The position numbers were made by a program, and so were the translations under genes. A DNA stretch of 64,000 bases from Nesterenkonia alkaliphila (GTDB taxonomy: Bacteria; Actinomycetota; Actinomycetes; Actinomycetales; Micrococcaceae), in NCBI RefSeq assembly GCF_009758175.1, contig NZ_WRPM01000059.1, positions 1 to 64,000 of the forward strand, given 5' to 3'. Shown in pieces: positions 52,373 through 60,981 of this stretch; position 1 is the first letter of the stretch; every line of letters begins with the position of its first letter. A model generated the notes under the pieces. The model had not been told where the DNA came from, made no database searches, and worked only from the letters and a program-made list of their open reading frames with translations.

Positions 52373-54499
52373 ATGGCTTCACAGCCAGAAGGGGAAAAGT
52401 TGCGCGACTGGTCCTTATCGGACGTGGTACGCGGACTGAATCTGTGGGTTTTCATTCCCTCAGTCATCATTATTCTGGGCGCCCTGGCCTTCGCCACCTG
52501 GTGGGGAAACGAGCACGGCGCTGAGGCTTTCGAGACCCTGAACAGCACCATCGTGAACGGTGTGGGCTGGTGGTACGTGGTGCTGTGCACCGGCTTTGTG
52601 ATCTTCGCCCTGTGGGCCGGGCTCTCCAAAGTGGGCAATATCCGGCTGGGCCGTGACGATGAGAAGCCGGAGTTCGCACTGGGCTCCTGGTTCTGCATGC
52701 TCTTCGCAGCCGGTATGGGCATCGGCCTGGTCTTCTGGGGCGTGGCCGAGCCCCTGTGGCACATGATCGCACCCCCGGAGATCTCCGGGGAGGCCGGTGT
52801 TGACGCGGACGGCAATATCATCGCGGCCACCGAGTCCGCCGTGGCCGGCACTGCCGTAGGGCAGTCCCTGTTCCACTGGGGCCTGCACGCGTGGGCCATC
52901 TACGTTGTGATTGGCCTGGGTCTGGCCTATATGACCTTCCGCCGGGGCCGCCCGCTGGCCATCCGCTGGCTGCTGGAGCCGATCTTCGGGCGCAAGCTCA
53001 TCGAGTCCTGGGTGGGCCACGTCATCGACGTGATCGCCATTGTCGGCACCGTCTTCGGTGTGGTGACCTCCCTGGGCATCGGTGCGCAGCAGATCGCAGC
53101 CGGCATGGGCTTCATGGAATGGGTCGATGACCCCACCTCGGAGCCGCTGCTGACCGGACTGGTGGTCGTGATCATGATCATCGCCACGATCTCAGTGATC
53201 ACCGGCGTGCACAAGGGCCTGAAATGGTTGTCCAACTTCAACCTGATCGCCGCCGCTGTGCTGGCACTGTTCGTGCTCTTCGCCGGCCCCACCCTCTTCC
53301 TGCTGCAGTCGCTGATCTCCAACGCCGGTGAGTACGCGCTGGCCTTCCCGCAGCTGATGTTCGAGACCAACGCCGACTATGCTGCCGGTGCCGGCGGTGA
53401 GGACGGGGGCCTGCTGGGCGGAGCTTGGTCTGCTGACTGGACTATCTACTACTGGGGCTGGTGGATGAGCTGGGCGCCGTTCGTGGGCATGTTCATCGCC
53501 CGCATCTCTCGCGGCCGCACCATCCGTGAGTTCGTGCTCGGCGTGCTGCTGGCTCCCACCGCTGTGGGCATCATCTGGTTCTCCATCTTCGGCTCCTCCG
53601 GCATCTACTACCAGTTGACCGAGGGAACCATGCTGGTCGATGACGGTGAGGGCGGCGAGACCGTGGGCACCGAGGCCTCGTTGTTCCAGCTGCTGGATCA
53701 CCTGCCGCTGGCCTCGATCACCGCAGTGCTGGCGATCATCGTGATCACCATCTTCTTCATCACTTCAGGCGACTCCGGCTCCCTGGTCACCGATGTGCTC
53801 GCCTACGGCGGGCGCACTGAGACTCCCAAGCTGACCCGGGTGTTCTGGACCGCGCTGATCGCCCTTGCCGCCATTGTGCTGCTGGCCGCCGGTGATGATC
53901 CGGACTCCTCGCTGCGTGTGCTGCAGGTGGCAGCGATCGCATCGGCCGCGCCGTTCTCAATTGTGATGGCGCTGGCGGTGATCGCGCAGGTGCGCCTGTT
54001 CCTCTACGAGGGTCGCACCACTCCGCGCTATGTGCGGGTGCGCCGCCATGCCACGAAGGCCGCGGTTGTGGAGACCGCGCGCCAGCAGACCGGCGCTGAG
54101 GAGGGTCCGGCAGTGCAGAAGACTGTGCTGGAGATCCTCAATAGGCAGACCAAGACGCTGCGCGCTATGTTCGGCGCCACCTCGGCCACCCTGTCCGGTC
54201 TGCCCCCCACCAGCGGTGCGGGCAGTGCCGAGTCCCGGGGTACGGCCAACAACGATCTGGTGCTGGCCATCCAGGACATTCCGGCCGCGGCCACCTACGT
54301 CAACCCGGACAGCGGTGTGCTGGGCTGGGATCAGTCCGCGGCGTATCAGGACCCGGTACGCGATGAGGTCTTCGCCACTCCTGAGTACTCAGAGTCTTAC
54401 TCCGGCTGGGAGCAGGAGGCGGAGGAGTACTTCGATGAGACGGTCGCCACCGGAACCATTCCGGTAGTGGACCTGGAGGACAACGACGACGCCAAGTAG
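52373..54499 (+). CDS. BCCT-family betaine/choline/carnitine transporter
   Basis: The 708-residue Na+-coupled carrier takes up compatible solutes. Twelve transmembrane segments are recognisable. The BCCT hallmarks are AAGMGIGLVFWGVAEPLWH (TM3-4 region) and YYWGWWMSWAPFVGMFIARISRGRTIREFVLGV. A long acidic cytosolic C-tail (about 575-708) may sense osmotic state, as in BetP. GAGGAGG lies before ATG 52373. The last codons (NDDAK) overlap an 11-mer repeat. It supports an osmoadapted lifestyle. Confidence 0.95.
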   Translation: MASQPEGEKLRDWSLSDVVRGLNLWVFIPSVIIILGALAFATWWGNEHGAEAFETLNSTIVNGVGWWYVVLCTGFVIFALWAGLSKVGNIRLGRDDEKPEFALGSWFCMLFAAGMGIGLVFWGVAEPLWHMIAPPEISGEAGVDADGNIIAATESAVAGTAVGQSLFHWGLHAWAIYVVIGLGLAYMTFRRGRPLAIRWLLEPIFGRKLIESWVGHVIDVIAIVGTVFGVVTSLGIGAQQIAAGMGFMEWVDDPTSEPLLTGLVVVIMIIATISVITGVHKGLKWLSNFNLIAAAVLALFVLFAGPTLFLLQSLISNAGEYALAFPQLMFETNADYAAGAGGEDGGLLGGAWSADWTIYYWGWWMSWAPFVGMFIARISRGRTIREFVLGVLLAPTAVGIIWFSIFGSSGIYYQLTEGTMLVDDGEGGETVGTEASLFQLLDHLPLASITAVLAIIVITIFFITSGDSGSLVTDVLAYGGRTETPKLTRVFWTALIALAAIVLLAAGDDPDSSLRVLQVAAIASAAPFSIVMALAVIAQVRLFLYEGRTTPRYVRVRRHATKAAVVETARQQTGAEEGPAVQKTVLEILNRQTKTLRAMFGATSATLSGLPPTSGAGSAESRGTANNDLVLAIQDIPAAATYVNPDSGVLGWDQSAAYQDPVRDEVFATPEYSESYSGWEQEAEEYFDETVATGTIPVVDLEDNDDAK

Positions 54500-54522
54500 C
54501 GTCATCTGCCCCTAGGTACGAG

Positions 54523-54559
54523 GGGAGGCCCGTGCGGATCAGCTCCGGACGGGCCTCCC
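54523..54559. terminator. Terminator after the BCCT gene
   Basis: GGGAGGCCCGT (54523-54533) pairs with ACGGGCCTCCC (54549-54559), loop 15 nt, followed by TTCGTCT on the + strand. Confidence 0.8.
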
Positions 54560-54598
54560 TTCGTCTATCTGCGCCTGGGGCGTGCCCGCCCCCCGGGA

Positions 54599-55429
54599 CT
54601 AGCTCGGGTTGAAGGTGGCGGGGTCCATACCGGTCCGCTCGCCCCGGTCCAGAGCGTCGATAGCCTCCAGCTCGGCATCAGTGAGCTCGAATCCGAAGAC
54701 ATCGAAGTTCTCCTCGATCCGGGCCGGGGTCACCGACTTGGGGAACAGGATCCGGCCGCGCTGCAGGTGCCAGCGGATGATTACCTGAGCCACGGTGACC
54801 CCGTGGGCTCCGGCGGCGTCGACGATGGGCTGATCACCGAAGACCGCACCCTGAGCCAGTGGGCTCCAGGCCTGGGTGGCGATGCCGTACTTGGTGTTCG
54901 CGGCCTGGATGTCCCGCTGCTGCAGAGCCGGGTGAACCTCCACCTGGTTGACCGCCGGGATCACCGAGCCCGCCTCGGCCACCTTGTCCAGGTGCTCGGG
55001 CAGGAAGTTGGAGACGCCGATGGAACGAGTCTTACCCTCAGCCTGCAGCTCCTCCATGGCCTGCCAAGCCTCCAGGTACTTCTCATCGGCCGGGGCCGGC
55101 CAGTGGATCAGGTAGAGGTCCACCGCGTCCAGACCCAACTTGGCCAGTGAGGTCTCCAGGGCCTGCTTGGTAGCGCCCTTCTTGAAGTCTGAGACCCAGA
55201 GCTTGGTGGTCACGTACAGCTCGTCCCGAGGTATGCCGGAGGCGGCAATCGCTGCGCCCACACCCTCCTCGTTTCGGTAGACCGCAGCAGTGTCGATATG
55301 CCGGTAGCCGGTCTGCAGAGCTTTGGTGACCACATCCTCGGCCTGTTCGGCGGGCACCTGCCACACCCCGAATCCCAGCTGCGGGATCGTGGTGCCGTCG
55401 TTGAGTTCAACGGTAGGTACTGCTGTCAT
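54599..55429 (-). CDS. Aldo/keto reductase
   Basis: The 276-residue NADPH-dependent TIM-barrel oxidoreductase is of the 2,5-diketo-gluconate reductase type. The tetrad residues appear in GYRHIDTAAVYRNEEGVG (Asp, Tyr), VTTKLW (Lys) and YLIHWPAP (His). Cofactor motifs are SIGVSNF and the C-terminal ILFPKSVTPARIEENFDVFGFEL. The substrate is unknown. It is a monocistronic gene converging on BCCT. Confidence 0.93.
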   Translation of the reverse strand: MTAVPTVELNDGTTIPQLGFGVWQVPAEQAEDVVTKALQTGYRHIDTAAVYRNEEGVGAAIAASGIPRDELYVTTKLWVSDFKKGATKQALETSLAKLGLDAVDLYLIHWPAPADEKYLEAWQAMEELQAEGKTRSIGVSNFLPEHLDKVAEAGSVIPAVNQVEVHPALQQRDIQAANTKYGIATQAWSPLAQGAVFGDQPIVDAAGAHGVTVAQVIIRWHLQRGRILFPKSVTPARIEENFDVFGFELTDAELEAIDALDRGERTGMDPATFNPS

Positions 55430-55520
55430 GTGTGAAGTCCTTCCAGGGCGGATACGTTCCGAACGTGCAAACCTTATCCGCAGTGAGATTCATTCCGCTG
55501 CGGTCATCTGCTAGGCAATA

Positions 55521-55581
55521 CTCCCAGGCGTCGTTGCAGAATCGGGCCGTTTCATCCCTGAAGTGCAACGCAGGCTGGGAG
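55521..55581. ncRNA. Nested intergenic hairpin with GGGCCGTTTCA apex, copy 1
   Basis: The outer stem is CTCCCAG (55521-55527)/CTGGGAG (55575-55581). The inner stem is CGTTGCA (55532-55538)/TGCAACG (55564-55570). The apical 25 nt contain GGGCCGTTTCATCCCTGA. It is between the aldo/keto reductase and LytTR genes. It shares only the apex with copy 2 at 62734. Strand of action unknown. Confidence 0.5.
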
Positions 55582-55612
55582 TCCGGAAGACAATGTGCTC
55601 TCAGGGCAGAGC

Positions 55613-56395
55613 TCAGACGCCGAGGCGGCGGCGCAGCTCCCTGGCGTGGCGGCGGGACACCTCCACCCGCGAGCGCTGCCGGTCATTCATCACCAGGGCC
55701 AGGTGACCGCGGAAATCGGGCACCAGCTCGCGGACGTAGCGCAGATTGACCAGATAGGAGCGGTGCACCCGGCAGAAGTGCCCGTGCAGCCGGCGCTCCA
55801 GCTCATTGAGCGAGAAGCTGACCAGTACTTTGTCATCGGCCAGCTTCAGCGAGGAGTATCCGCGGGCAGCTGCGGCATAGACGATGGCATCGCCCTCGAT
55901 GAGCACGGTGCGCCCGTCACGCTGCACCGGAATGCGAACCAGCCGGTCCTGCGGCTCAGGCCGGCTGCTGCTGGCATCCTGCGGGGCGGCGTCCTCCTCC
56001 TTGCTGGTCTCCTGAGCGGCCGCACCGGAGGCCAGTGCCCGCTCCACGGCCCGGGCCAGCCGCTCGGCGTCGAAAGGTTTCACCAGATAGTCAGCAGCGG
56101 CCAGGTCGAAGGCTTCCACAGCGTGGTCCGGGTAGGCGGTGGTGAAGATGACCTTGGGCTGGCGGGGCAGCTCGCGCAGCTGCTCGGCCACCTGCAGGCC
56201 GGTCAGCCCGGGCATCCGGATGTCCAGGAACACCAGGTCGTAGTCCAGGGAGCGCAGCAAGACCAGGGCCTCCTCGCCGTTGGTGGCCTCGCCCACCACC
56301 TGGACCTCAGTGCTGGGGGCGGCCTCCTCCAGCAGATAGCGCAGCTCCTCCCGGGCGGGGGCTTCGTCATCTACAATCAGGGCGCGCGGACTCAC
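55613..56395 (-). CDS. LytTR-family response regulator
   Basis: The 260-residue product has an N-terminal receiver (IVDDEAPAREEL, phospho-acceptor Asp in DLVFLDIRMPG, Lys in YLVKPFDAERL). An Ala/Glu-rich linker leads to a LytTR DNA-binding domain (RDGRTVLIEGDAIVYAAAARGYSSL, FCRVHRSYLVNLRYVREL). GTG 56395 matches the usual start of the receiver. It is last in the five-gene operon with its sensor and an SSS symporter, so it probably controls monocarboxylate uptake genes. Confidence 0.93.
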   Translation of the reverse strand: MSPRALIVDDEAPAREELRYLLEEAAPSTEVQVVGEATNGEEALVLLRSLDYDLVFLDIRMPGLTGLQVAEQLRELPRQPKVIFTTAYPDHAVEAFDLAAADYLVKPFDAERLARAVERALASGAAAQETSKEEDAAPQDASSSRPEPQDRLVRIPVQRDGRTVLIEGDAIVYAAAARGYSSLKLADDKVLVSFSLNELERRLHGHFCRVHRSYLVNLRYVRELVPDFRGHLALVMNDRQRSRVEVSRRHARELRRRLGV

Positions 56396-56458
56396 ACTCG
56401 AAAGTATACGTAGCCCCCTGAGGCGCAAAGTTCGCGGCGACCCGGCCGCGGGAGAGGC

Positions 56459-57820
56459 TCAGCGCAGCGGTATTTTCAGTTCAACAACGGTGCCGCCGGA
56501 TCTGGGTGTGGAGATGGAGAGGTCGTAGCGGTCGCCGAAGAGCTGATCCAGCCGCTCAGAGATGTTCTTCAGCCCCACTCCGGCATGCCCGCCTGAGCCG
56601 TCGGGCCCGGTCAGCACTGCATCAGTGGAATCACCGACGACGCCGCGGCCTTCGGTGAGTGCGGCCAGCACCTCAGGATCCATTCCCACCCCGTCATCGG
56701 AGACCCGGATGGAGGTGGTGCGGGTCAGCGGGTCCACCCGGGCGCGCAGCCGCACTGTGCCACCCTCCTTCTTCGGTGCGATCCCGTGCTTGACAGCGTT
56801 CTCCACCAGCGGCTGGATGGTCAGCACCGGCACCCGGGAGGTCAGCACCTGCGGGTCGATGTCATAGCGGACCTCCAGACGGGAACCGAACCGGGCCTGT
56901 TCCAGGGAGAGGTAGGTGCGCACAAAGAAGTACTCCTGAGCGAACTCGGCGAAGTGGCCCTCCTGCCTGACCGCGTAGCGGAAGAACTCGGAGAGCCGCA
57001 GCAGCAGCTCCCGGGCCTCCTCCGGGCGGGTGCGGGCCTTAGAGGCGATGGTGTTAAGGATGTTGAACAGAAAGTGCGGGTTGATCTGGGCGCGCAGGGC
57101 ATCCAGCCGGGCGCTGGCGGCCAGCTGTTTCTCACGGTCCAGCTCGGCCAGCTCCAGGTGCAGGCTGAGCATATTGGCCATGTCCTCCACCAGCTGCTTG
57201 GGCGGTATCCGGGTGGTGGCCTGGTAGACCCCCACGGTCCCGATCACTCGCTGACCGATCCGCAATGGGGCGATCACTGCGGAGATCACCTCGCAATCGG
57301 GCTCCCGGCAGCCCACTGAGGCCTTGTCCCGGACCACTACGGTCCGGCCCTTGCGCACGGCCCGCGGAGCAGCGGAAGTCTGCATGGCACCGCCGGGGAG
57401 GTGATGGTCCTCCCCCGGGCCGATATAGGCCAGGATCTCCTCGGTGTCGGTGATGGAGACGGCGTCTCCGGAGAGCATGGGACGCAGCAGCTCGCAGGTC
57501 CGCCGGGCGGCGTCCTGAGTGAGTCCGGAGCGCAGGGGGATGGAGCGCACTGCCAGGTCCCGCACTCCGCGCTCGGGCAGATCCCGGCGGCTGTGGGTCT
57601 CTGCGGCGTTGGTTCCGCGCCGGCTGGGGCGCAGGCCGCGCGCCCCCCGGGGGCCGCGCAGCGCAGAGGGGTAGCCGAGCACCACTGCCACGGTGAGCAG
57701 CACGCCGATACCCACGGTGGGCAGCACCGGCAGGGCCGGGGTGACCAGTACCTGAGTGACTCCATACACCAGGGTCCAGATGCTCAGCACTGCTGCGGCC
57801 AGGATGAGGCTACCGCGCAC
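56459..57820 (-). CDS. LytS/BtsS-type sensor histidine kinase
   Basis: The 453-residue product has two N-terminal transmembrane segments (about 5-50) and a GAF-like sensing domain (about 100-205). The latter has SVGCREPDCEVISAVIAPLRIGQRVIGTVGVY. The His_kinase block INPHFLFNILNTIASKARTRPEEARELL carries the phosphorylated His. The ATPase has LVENAVKHG, SDDGVGMD and GVGLKNISERL. It resembles the kinases of pyruvate-sensing LytTR systems (BtsS, YpdA). GTG start. It overlaps the end of the symporter gene by 11 bp, so sensor and carrier are tightly coupled. Confidence 0.92.
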   Translation of the reverse strand: MRGSLILAAAVLSIWTLVYGVTQVLVTPALPVLPTVGIGVLLTVAVVLGYPSALRGPRGARGLRPSRRGTNAAETHSRRDLPERGVRDLAVRSIPLRSGLTQDAARRTCELLRPMLSGDAVSITDTEEILAYIGPGEDHHLPGGAMQTSAAPRAVRKGRTVVVRDKASVGCREPDCEVISAVIAPLRIGQRVIGTVGVYQATTRIPPKQLVEDMANMLSLHLELAELDREKQLAASARLDALRAQINPHFLFNILNTIASKARTRPEEARELLLRLSEFFRYAVRQEGHFAEFAQEYFFVRTYLSLEQARFGSRLEVRYDIDPQVLTSRVPVLTIQPLVENAVKHGIAPKKEGGTVRLRARVDPLTRTTSIRVSDDGVGMDPEVLAALTEGRGVVGDSTDAVLTGPDGSGGHAGVGLKNISERLDQLFGDRYDLSISTPRSGGTVVELKIPLR

Positions 57821-59507
57821 GCCGTTCCTCCTTTCTGCGCCGCCGCTCTCGCATAGTGAGCGCGGCCATCCGCTCTGCGTGCCGATCCGCGGCGGTGCCG
57901 TGCATGATCAGCCAATCGGCCTCCACCTCCGCAGGCGGCTGAGTGCGCAGTGAGACGGCGATGGTCAGGAGGAAGGCCAGTGGGGCCGCCACCAGTGTGG
58001 GGGCGGCGAAGAGCTCGCGCAGTGCGCCGGGCTCCATGAAGCTGGCGATCAGGAACATGGCGATGGCGGTCACCGACCCGCTGGCCAGGCCTGCCACCGC
58101 CCCGGCGGCAGTGGTGCGCCGCCACCAGATGGCCAGCACCACCACGGGGGTCAGAGCCGAACCGGCGATCGCGAAGGCCCAGGTGACCATGGTGGCCACC
58201 AGGGAGGGCATGGCCGGGGTGAAGGCATCGGGGCGCAGCAGGATGGCCAGAGCTGCGGCGATGCTGGCGGCGATCAGGGTGGATGCCCGGCCTACCCAGA
58301 CGGCCTGGCGCTGGGTGGCCCGCGGGTTGATATGGCGTTCGTAGACATCGTGGCCCCAAGTGGCCGCCGAGGCCAGCAGCAGTCCGGCCACAGTGGACAT
58401 CGCCGCGATCAGGGCGGCGGCAGCGATCAGTCCTAGTCCGGCCTCGTCCCCGTAGATCCGGCCCAGCACCGGCAGCGCGTGCTCGGGAACCCGGAGCACC
58501 CCCTCCACCGTGAGCTCCGCCAGCCAGGCATGCTCCCGGGCCGCGGCCGGGATGATGTCCCGGGCGGCAGTGCCCATCATCACCGCCAGGGCGTAGAACA
58601 TCCCGATCAGCAGCAGCACCCAGACTGTGGTGGTGCGGGCGGCCCGCCCGGTGGGGGCGGTGAAGTAGCGGTTCATCACATGCGGCAGACCGGCGGTGCC
58701 CAGCCCCAAAGTCACCACCAGGGCCACCTGGCCCAGCTGCCCGTAGCGGGCACCGGGCTGGCCGAACACGGCCTCCTCCCCCGGGCTGATGGCGTTGTGC
58801 TCCTGGGTCAACTGCCACTGATCACCATCCGGGGCAGGGTTGACCAGGGGTTCCTGGCTCAGGGTCTCCACCGCCTCCCCGTAGCGGAAGCCGTCGGCGC
58901 TGACGGTGGCCGCCAACCAGACCAGTGCGCCGAAGAGCAGCAGGAACTGCACCGCCTGGTTCCAGGTGGTGCCGCGCATTCCCCCGGAGGCGACCACCAC
59001 GGCGATCACCGCGGTGGAGAGCAGCACCCCGGTGGAGTAGGGGCTGAGCCCGAAGAGCCCGTGGCCCACCAGCAGCTCCCAGGTGATGCCCCCGCCCACC
59101 GATTGGGGAATCAGGTAGCAGAGGATCACCAGCTGAACCACGCCCACCGAATGCAGCCGCACCGCCTCCGAGCGCAGCCGCCGGCCCAGGAAGTCGGCCA
59201 GCGAGAACTCTCCGTAGCGGCGCAGCGGGGCGGCCACCAGCAGAAGCACCGGCACGAACCCGGCGGCGAAGCCCACCGCGTACCAGGCGCCGTCCAGCCC
59301 GGAGACGTAGACCGCAGCGGCCACCCCCAGGAACGACGCCGCGGAGAGGTAGTCTCCGCAGATCGCCCAGGAGTTGGTAGCCACCCCAACCCGCTGTCCG
59401 GCCAGATAGAAGTCCACTGTGGAGGAGTGCCGGGGCCGGGTGAGCACGCTGACTCCCAGCACGATCACCAGCACAGCAGCCAGAGTGATGATGGCAGTGG
59501 TGGTCAT
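57810..59507 (-). CDS. Sodium:solute symporter (ActP-like, DUF485-coupled)
   Basis: The 565-residue member of the SSS family has about 13 helices. STVDFYLAGQRVGVATNSWAICGDYLSAASFLG, a YxxGGxVTW-like QSVGGGITWELLVGHGLFG and LIAAAALIAAMSTVAGLLLASAATWGHDVYERHINPRATQRQAVWVGR match acetate/pyruvate-type permeases. The start at 59507 is chosen over an extended frame. Its ATG overlaps the DUF485 stop, the usual yjcH-actP arrangement. The likely cargo is acetate, pyruvate or another short monocarboxylate. Confidence 0.92.
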   Translation of the reverse strand: MTTTAIITLAAVLVIVLGVSVLTRPRHSSTVDFYLAGQRVGVATNSWAICGDYLSAASFLGVAAAVYVSGLDGAWYAVGFAAGFVPVLLLVAAPLRRYGEFSLADFLGRRLRSEAVRLHSVGVVQLVILCYLIPQSVGGGITWELLVGHGLFGLSPYSTGVLLSTAVIAVVVASGGMRGTTWNQAVQFLLLFGALVWLAATVSADGFRYGEAVETLSQEPLVNPAPDGDQWQLTQEHNAISPGEEAVFGQPGARYGQLGQVALVVTLGLGTAGLPHVMNRYFTAPTGRAARTTTVWVLLLIGMFYALAVMMGTAARDIIPAAAREHAWLAELTVEGVLRVPEHALPVLGRIYGDEAGLGLIAAAALIAAMSTVAGLLLASAATWGHDVYERHINPRATQRQAVWVGRASTLIAASIAAALAILLRPDAFTPAMPSLVATMVTWAFAIAGSALTPVVVLAIWWRRTTAAGAVAGLASGSVTAIAMFLIASFMEPGALRELFAAPTLVAAPLAFLLTIAVSLRTQPPAEVEADWLIMHGTAADRHAERMAALTMRERRRRKEERRAR

Positions 59508-59833
59508 TCGTCCGTCTCCTGGGAGCCGAGCATGCGCTGCTCGACGCTGGAGCTCAGGGTGGCTGCGGCGATCCCGATGCCGGCGAAGACTGCGTAGAGG
59601 CCCACGGCCACGGTGAGGAATCCGGGGCTCAGGCTGCCGATGAGCCGGGAGTCCAGCCACCAGTCCAGGGTCAGGGAGAGTACCGGAAAGGCGGCGACCA
59701 CCACCAGGAACACGGCGAAGTAGGTGAACGCTATCCGGCGCAGGGTGCGGAAGGCGGCGTCGACCTCTGCGGGGGTATCGCGGATCTCGCCCTCATGCTG
59801 CGGGACGGGGCCTGTCAGATCGCCGGGGGTCAC
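59504..59833 (-). CDS. DUF485 membrane protein (YjcH-like)
   Basis: The 109-residue product has two transmembrane segments (about 35-57 and 72-95), flanked by F-RTLRRIAFTYFAVFLVVVAAF and SLSPGFLTVAVGLYAVFAG. DUF485 proteins accompany SSS carriers of the ActP type. GTG start 59833. Confidence 0.88.
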   Translation of the reverse strand: MTPGDLTGPVPQHEGEIRDTPAEVDAAFRTLRRIAFTYFAVFLVVVAAFPVLSLTLDWWLDSRLIGSLSPGFLTVAVGLYAVFAGIGIAAATLSSSVEQRMLGSQETDE

Positions 59834-59850
59834 ATCTCTAGGCTACGTCT

Positions 59851-60372
59851 CTACTGCACGGGCCAGCTGCGGTACATGGTCCAGGATGCTTTGAGCAGGA
59901 AGACTGCGCCGCCGCCTGCCAGCACCAGACCCATCCCGGGGAGGAACCCGCCCCAGGCGTCCAGCTGGATGGAGTGGACCACGATGTTCCAACACTGCAG
60001 GGCGACGATGCCGGCCACCAGCAGACCCGGGATCGCGGCATGGGCAATTGCCAGCCTGCGCCGGGGAACGAAGGCGCCGGCGAAGGCCAGGCAGCCTACG
60101 GCAAGGGTCAGCACCCCGGGCCCGTCAGTGCCGCGCAGATGGAAGGGCTCTCCGGTGAGCTCCTCGATCCAGGGCAGGGTCACCCAGGGAAGGAAGGCGG
60201 AGATGATCATGGCCATTCCGCCGATCATCATCGGCCAGCTGCCCATGTGGAAGACGCCCCAGCCGTGCTTGCGCCCCTCCTTCAGGCGGGCGAAGACCCC
60301 GGCCAGGCCCTTCTGCTCCACGGACTTCGGCCCGGCAGTGCGCTCGGCCTCGGCGGGTGCAGTGGTACTCAT
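59851..60372 (-). CDS. Four-helix membrane protein, unknown
   Basis: The 173-residue product has a charged N-terminal tail (about 1-40). Four hydrophobic segments follow near 44-62, 82-100, 110-128 and 140-160. I do not recognise the family. It starts the operon with DUF485, SSS carrier, LytS and LytTR (17 bp gap), so it is likely functionally linked to the carrier. Confidence 0.7.
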   Translation of the reverse strand: MSTTAPAEAERTAGPKSVEQKGLAGVFARLKEGRKHGWGVFHMGSWPMMIGGMAMIISAFLPWVTLPWIEELTGEPFHLRGTDGPGVLTLAVGCLAFAGAFVPRRRLAIAHAAIPGLLVAGIVALQCWNIVVHSIQLDAWGGFLPGMGLVLAGGGAVFLLKASWTMYRSWPVQ

Positions 60373-60660
60373 GGAGTGAATCCTACGGTGAGGTGGGTCA
60401 CAGAATCCAGGCGGTGGGGCGTCGTCGTGCTCAATGGCGGGAATCAGTGCCGCCAGCGGTCAGAATCCCCTCATGTGCGGTATATCACTCCCGTTTGACC
60501 GTTCGCAGTGCCAGATCGACCACTCGCCAACCCAGACCCGCCTTCTGCCTCGATTCGCTTGTGAGGCGGGTCACATCGCGATTGTCTTGTCCCAGGCGTC
60601 TGTGCATCCGCGCGCAGACGCGTGATCGCCCAAGTAGATAACAGAGCAAAGGAGTCACAC
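60373..60660. other. Divergent control region between two symporter operons
   Basis: 288 bp separate the DUF485/SSS/LytTR operon (left) from DUF4212/SSS (right). It contains an 11-mer repeat (60418-60428) and a CRP-type site (60560-60575), described separately. I found no clear pair of LytTR direct repeats by eye; one near match, ACCGTTCGC, is at 60498-60506. Confidence 0.6.
60560..60575. promoter_or_regulatory. CRP/GlxR-type binding site
   Basis: TGTGA-GGCGGG-TCACA is a perfect half-site pair with the 6-bp spacing of CRP/GlxR sites. It lies 85 bp before the DUF4212 start and 188 bp before the divergent operon, a suitable place for carbon-source control of carboxylate uptake. Confidence 0.7.
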
Positions 60661-60975
60661 ATGTCCGATGTGACACACGAGGGCTCTTCCGGCACGGCGC
60701 CGCCAGCGGATAACAGCTGGCGCCAGCGCTACTGGAAGAAGAACGTGCGGCTGATGGTGGTGCTGCTGGCCATCTGGTTCACCGTCTCGTTCGGGTTCGG
60801 GATCATTCTCATCGAACCGCTGAACAACATTGAGATCCTCGGGTTCCCGCTGGGCCTGTGGTTCGCCCAGCAGGGCTCCATCTACACCTTCGTGGTGCTG
60901 ATCCTGGTCTATGCCCTGTGGATGGACCGGATCGACAAAGAGTTCGGGGTCGATGAGCCCAAAGGGAAGGGATGA
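60661..60975 (+). CDS. DUF4212 small symporter subunit
   Basis: The 104-residue product has two transmembrane segments (about 28-50 and 65-88) with WKKNVRLMVVLLAIWFTVSFGFGIILIEPLN and FPLGLWFAQQGSIYTFVVLILVYALWMDRID, the DUF4212 signature. It pairs with the next gene as the small subunit of a VC_2705-type sodium symporter. The start at 60661 follows AAAGGAG. A 6-nt gap separates it from the carrier. Confidence 0.93.
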   Translation: MSDVTHEGSSGTAPPADNSWRQRYWKKNVRLMVVLLAIWFTVSFGFGIILIEPLNNIEILGFPLGLWFAQQGSIYTFVVLILVYALWMDRIDKEFGVDEPKGKG

Positions 60976-60981
60976 TCGACC

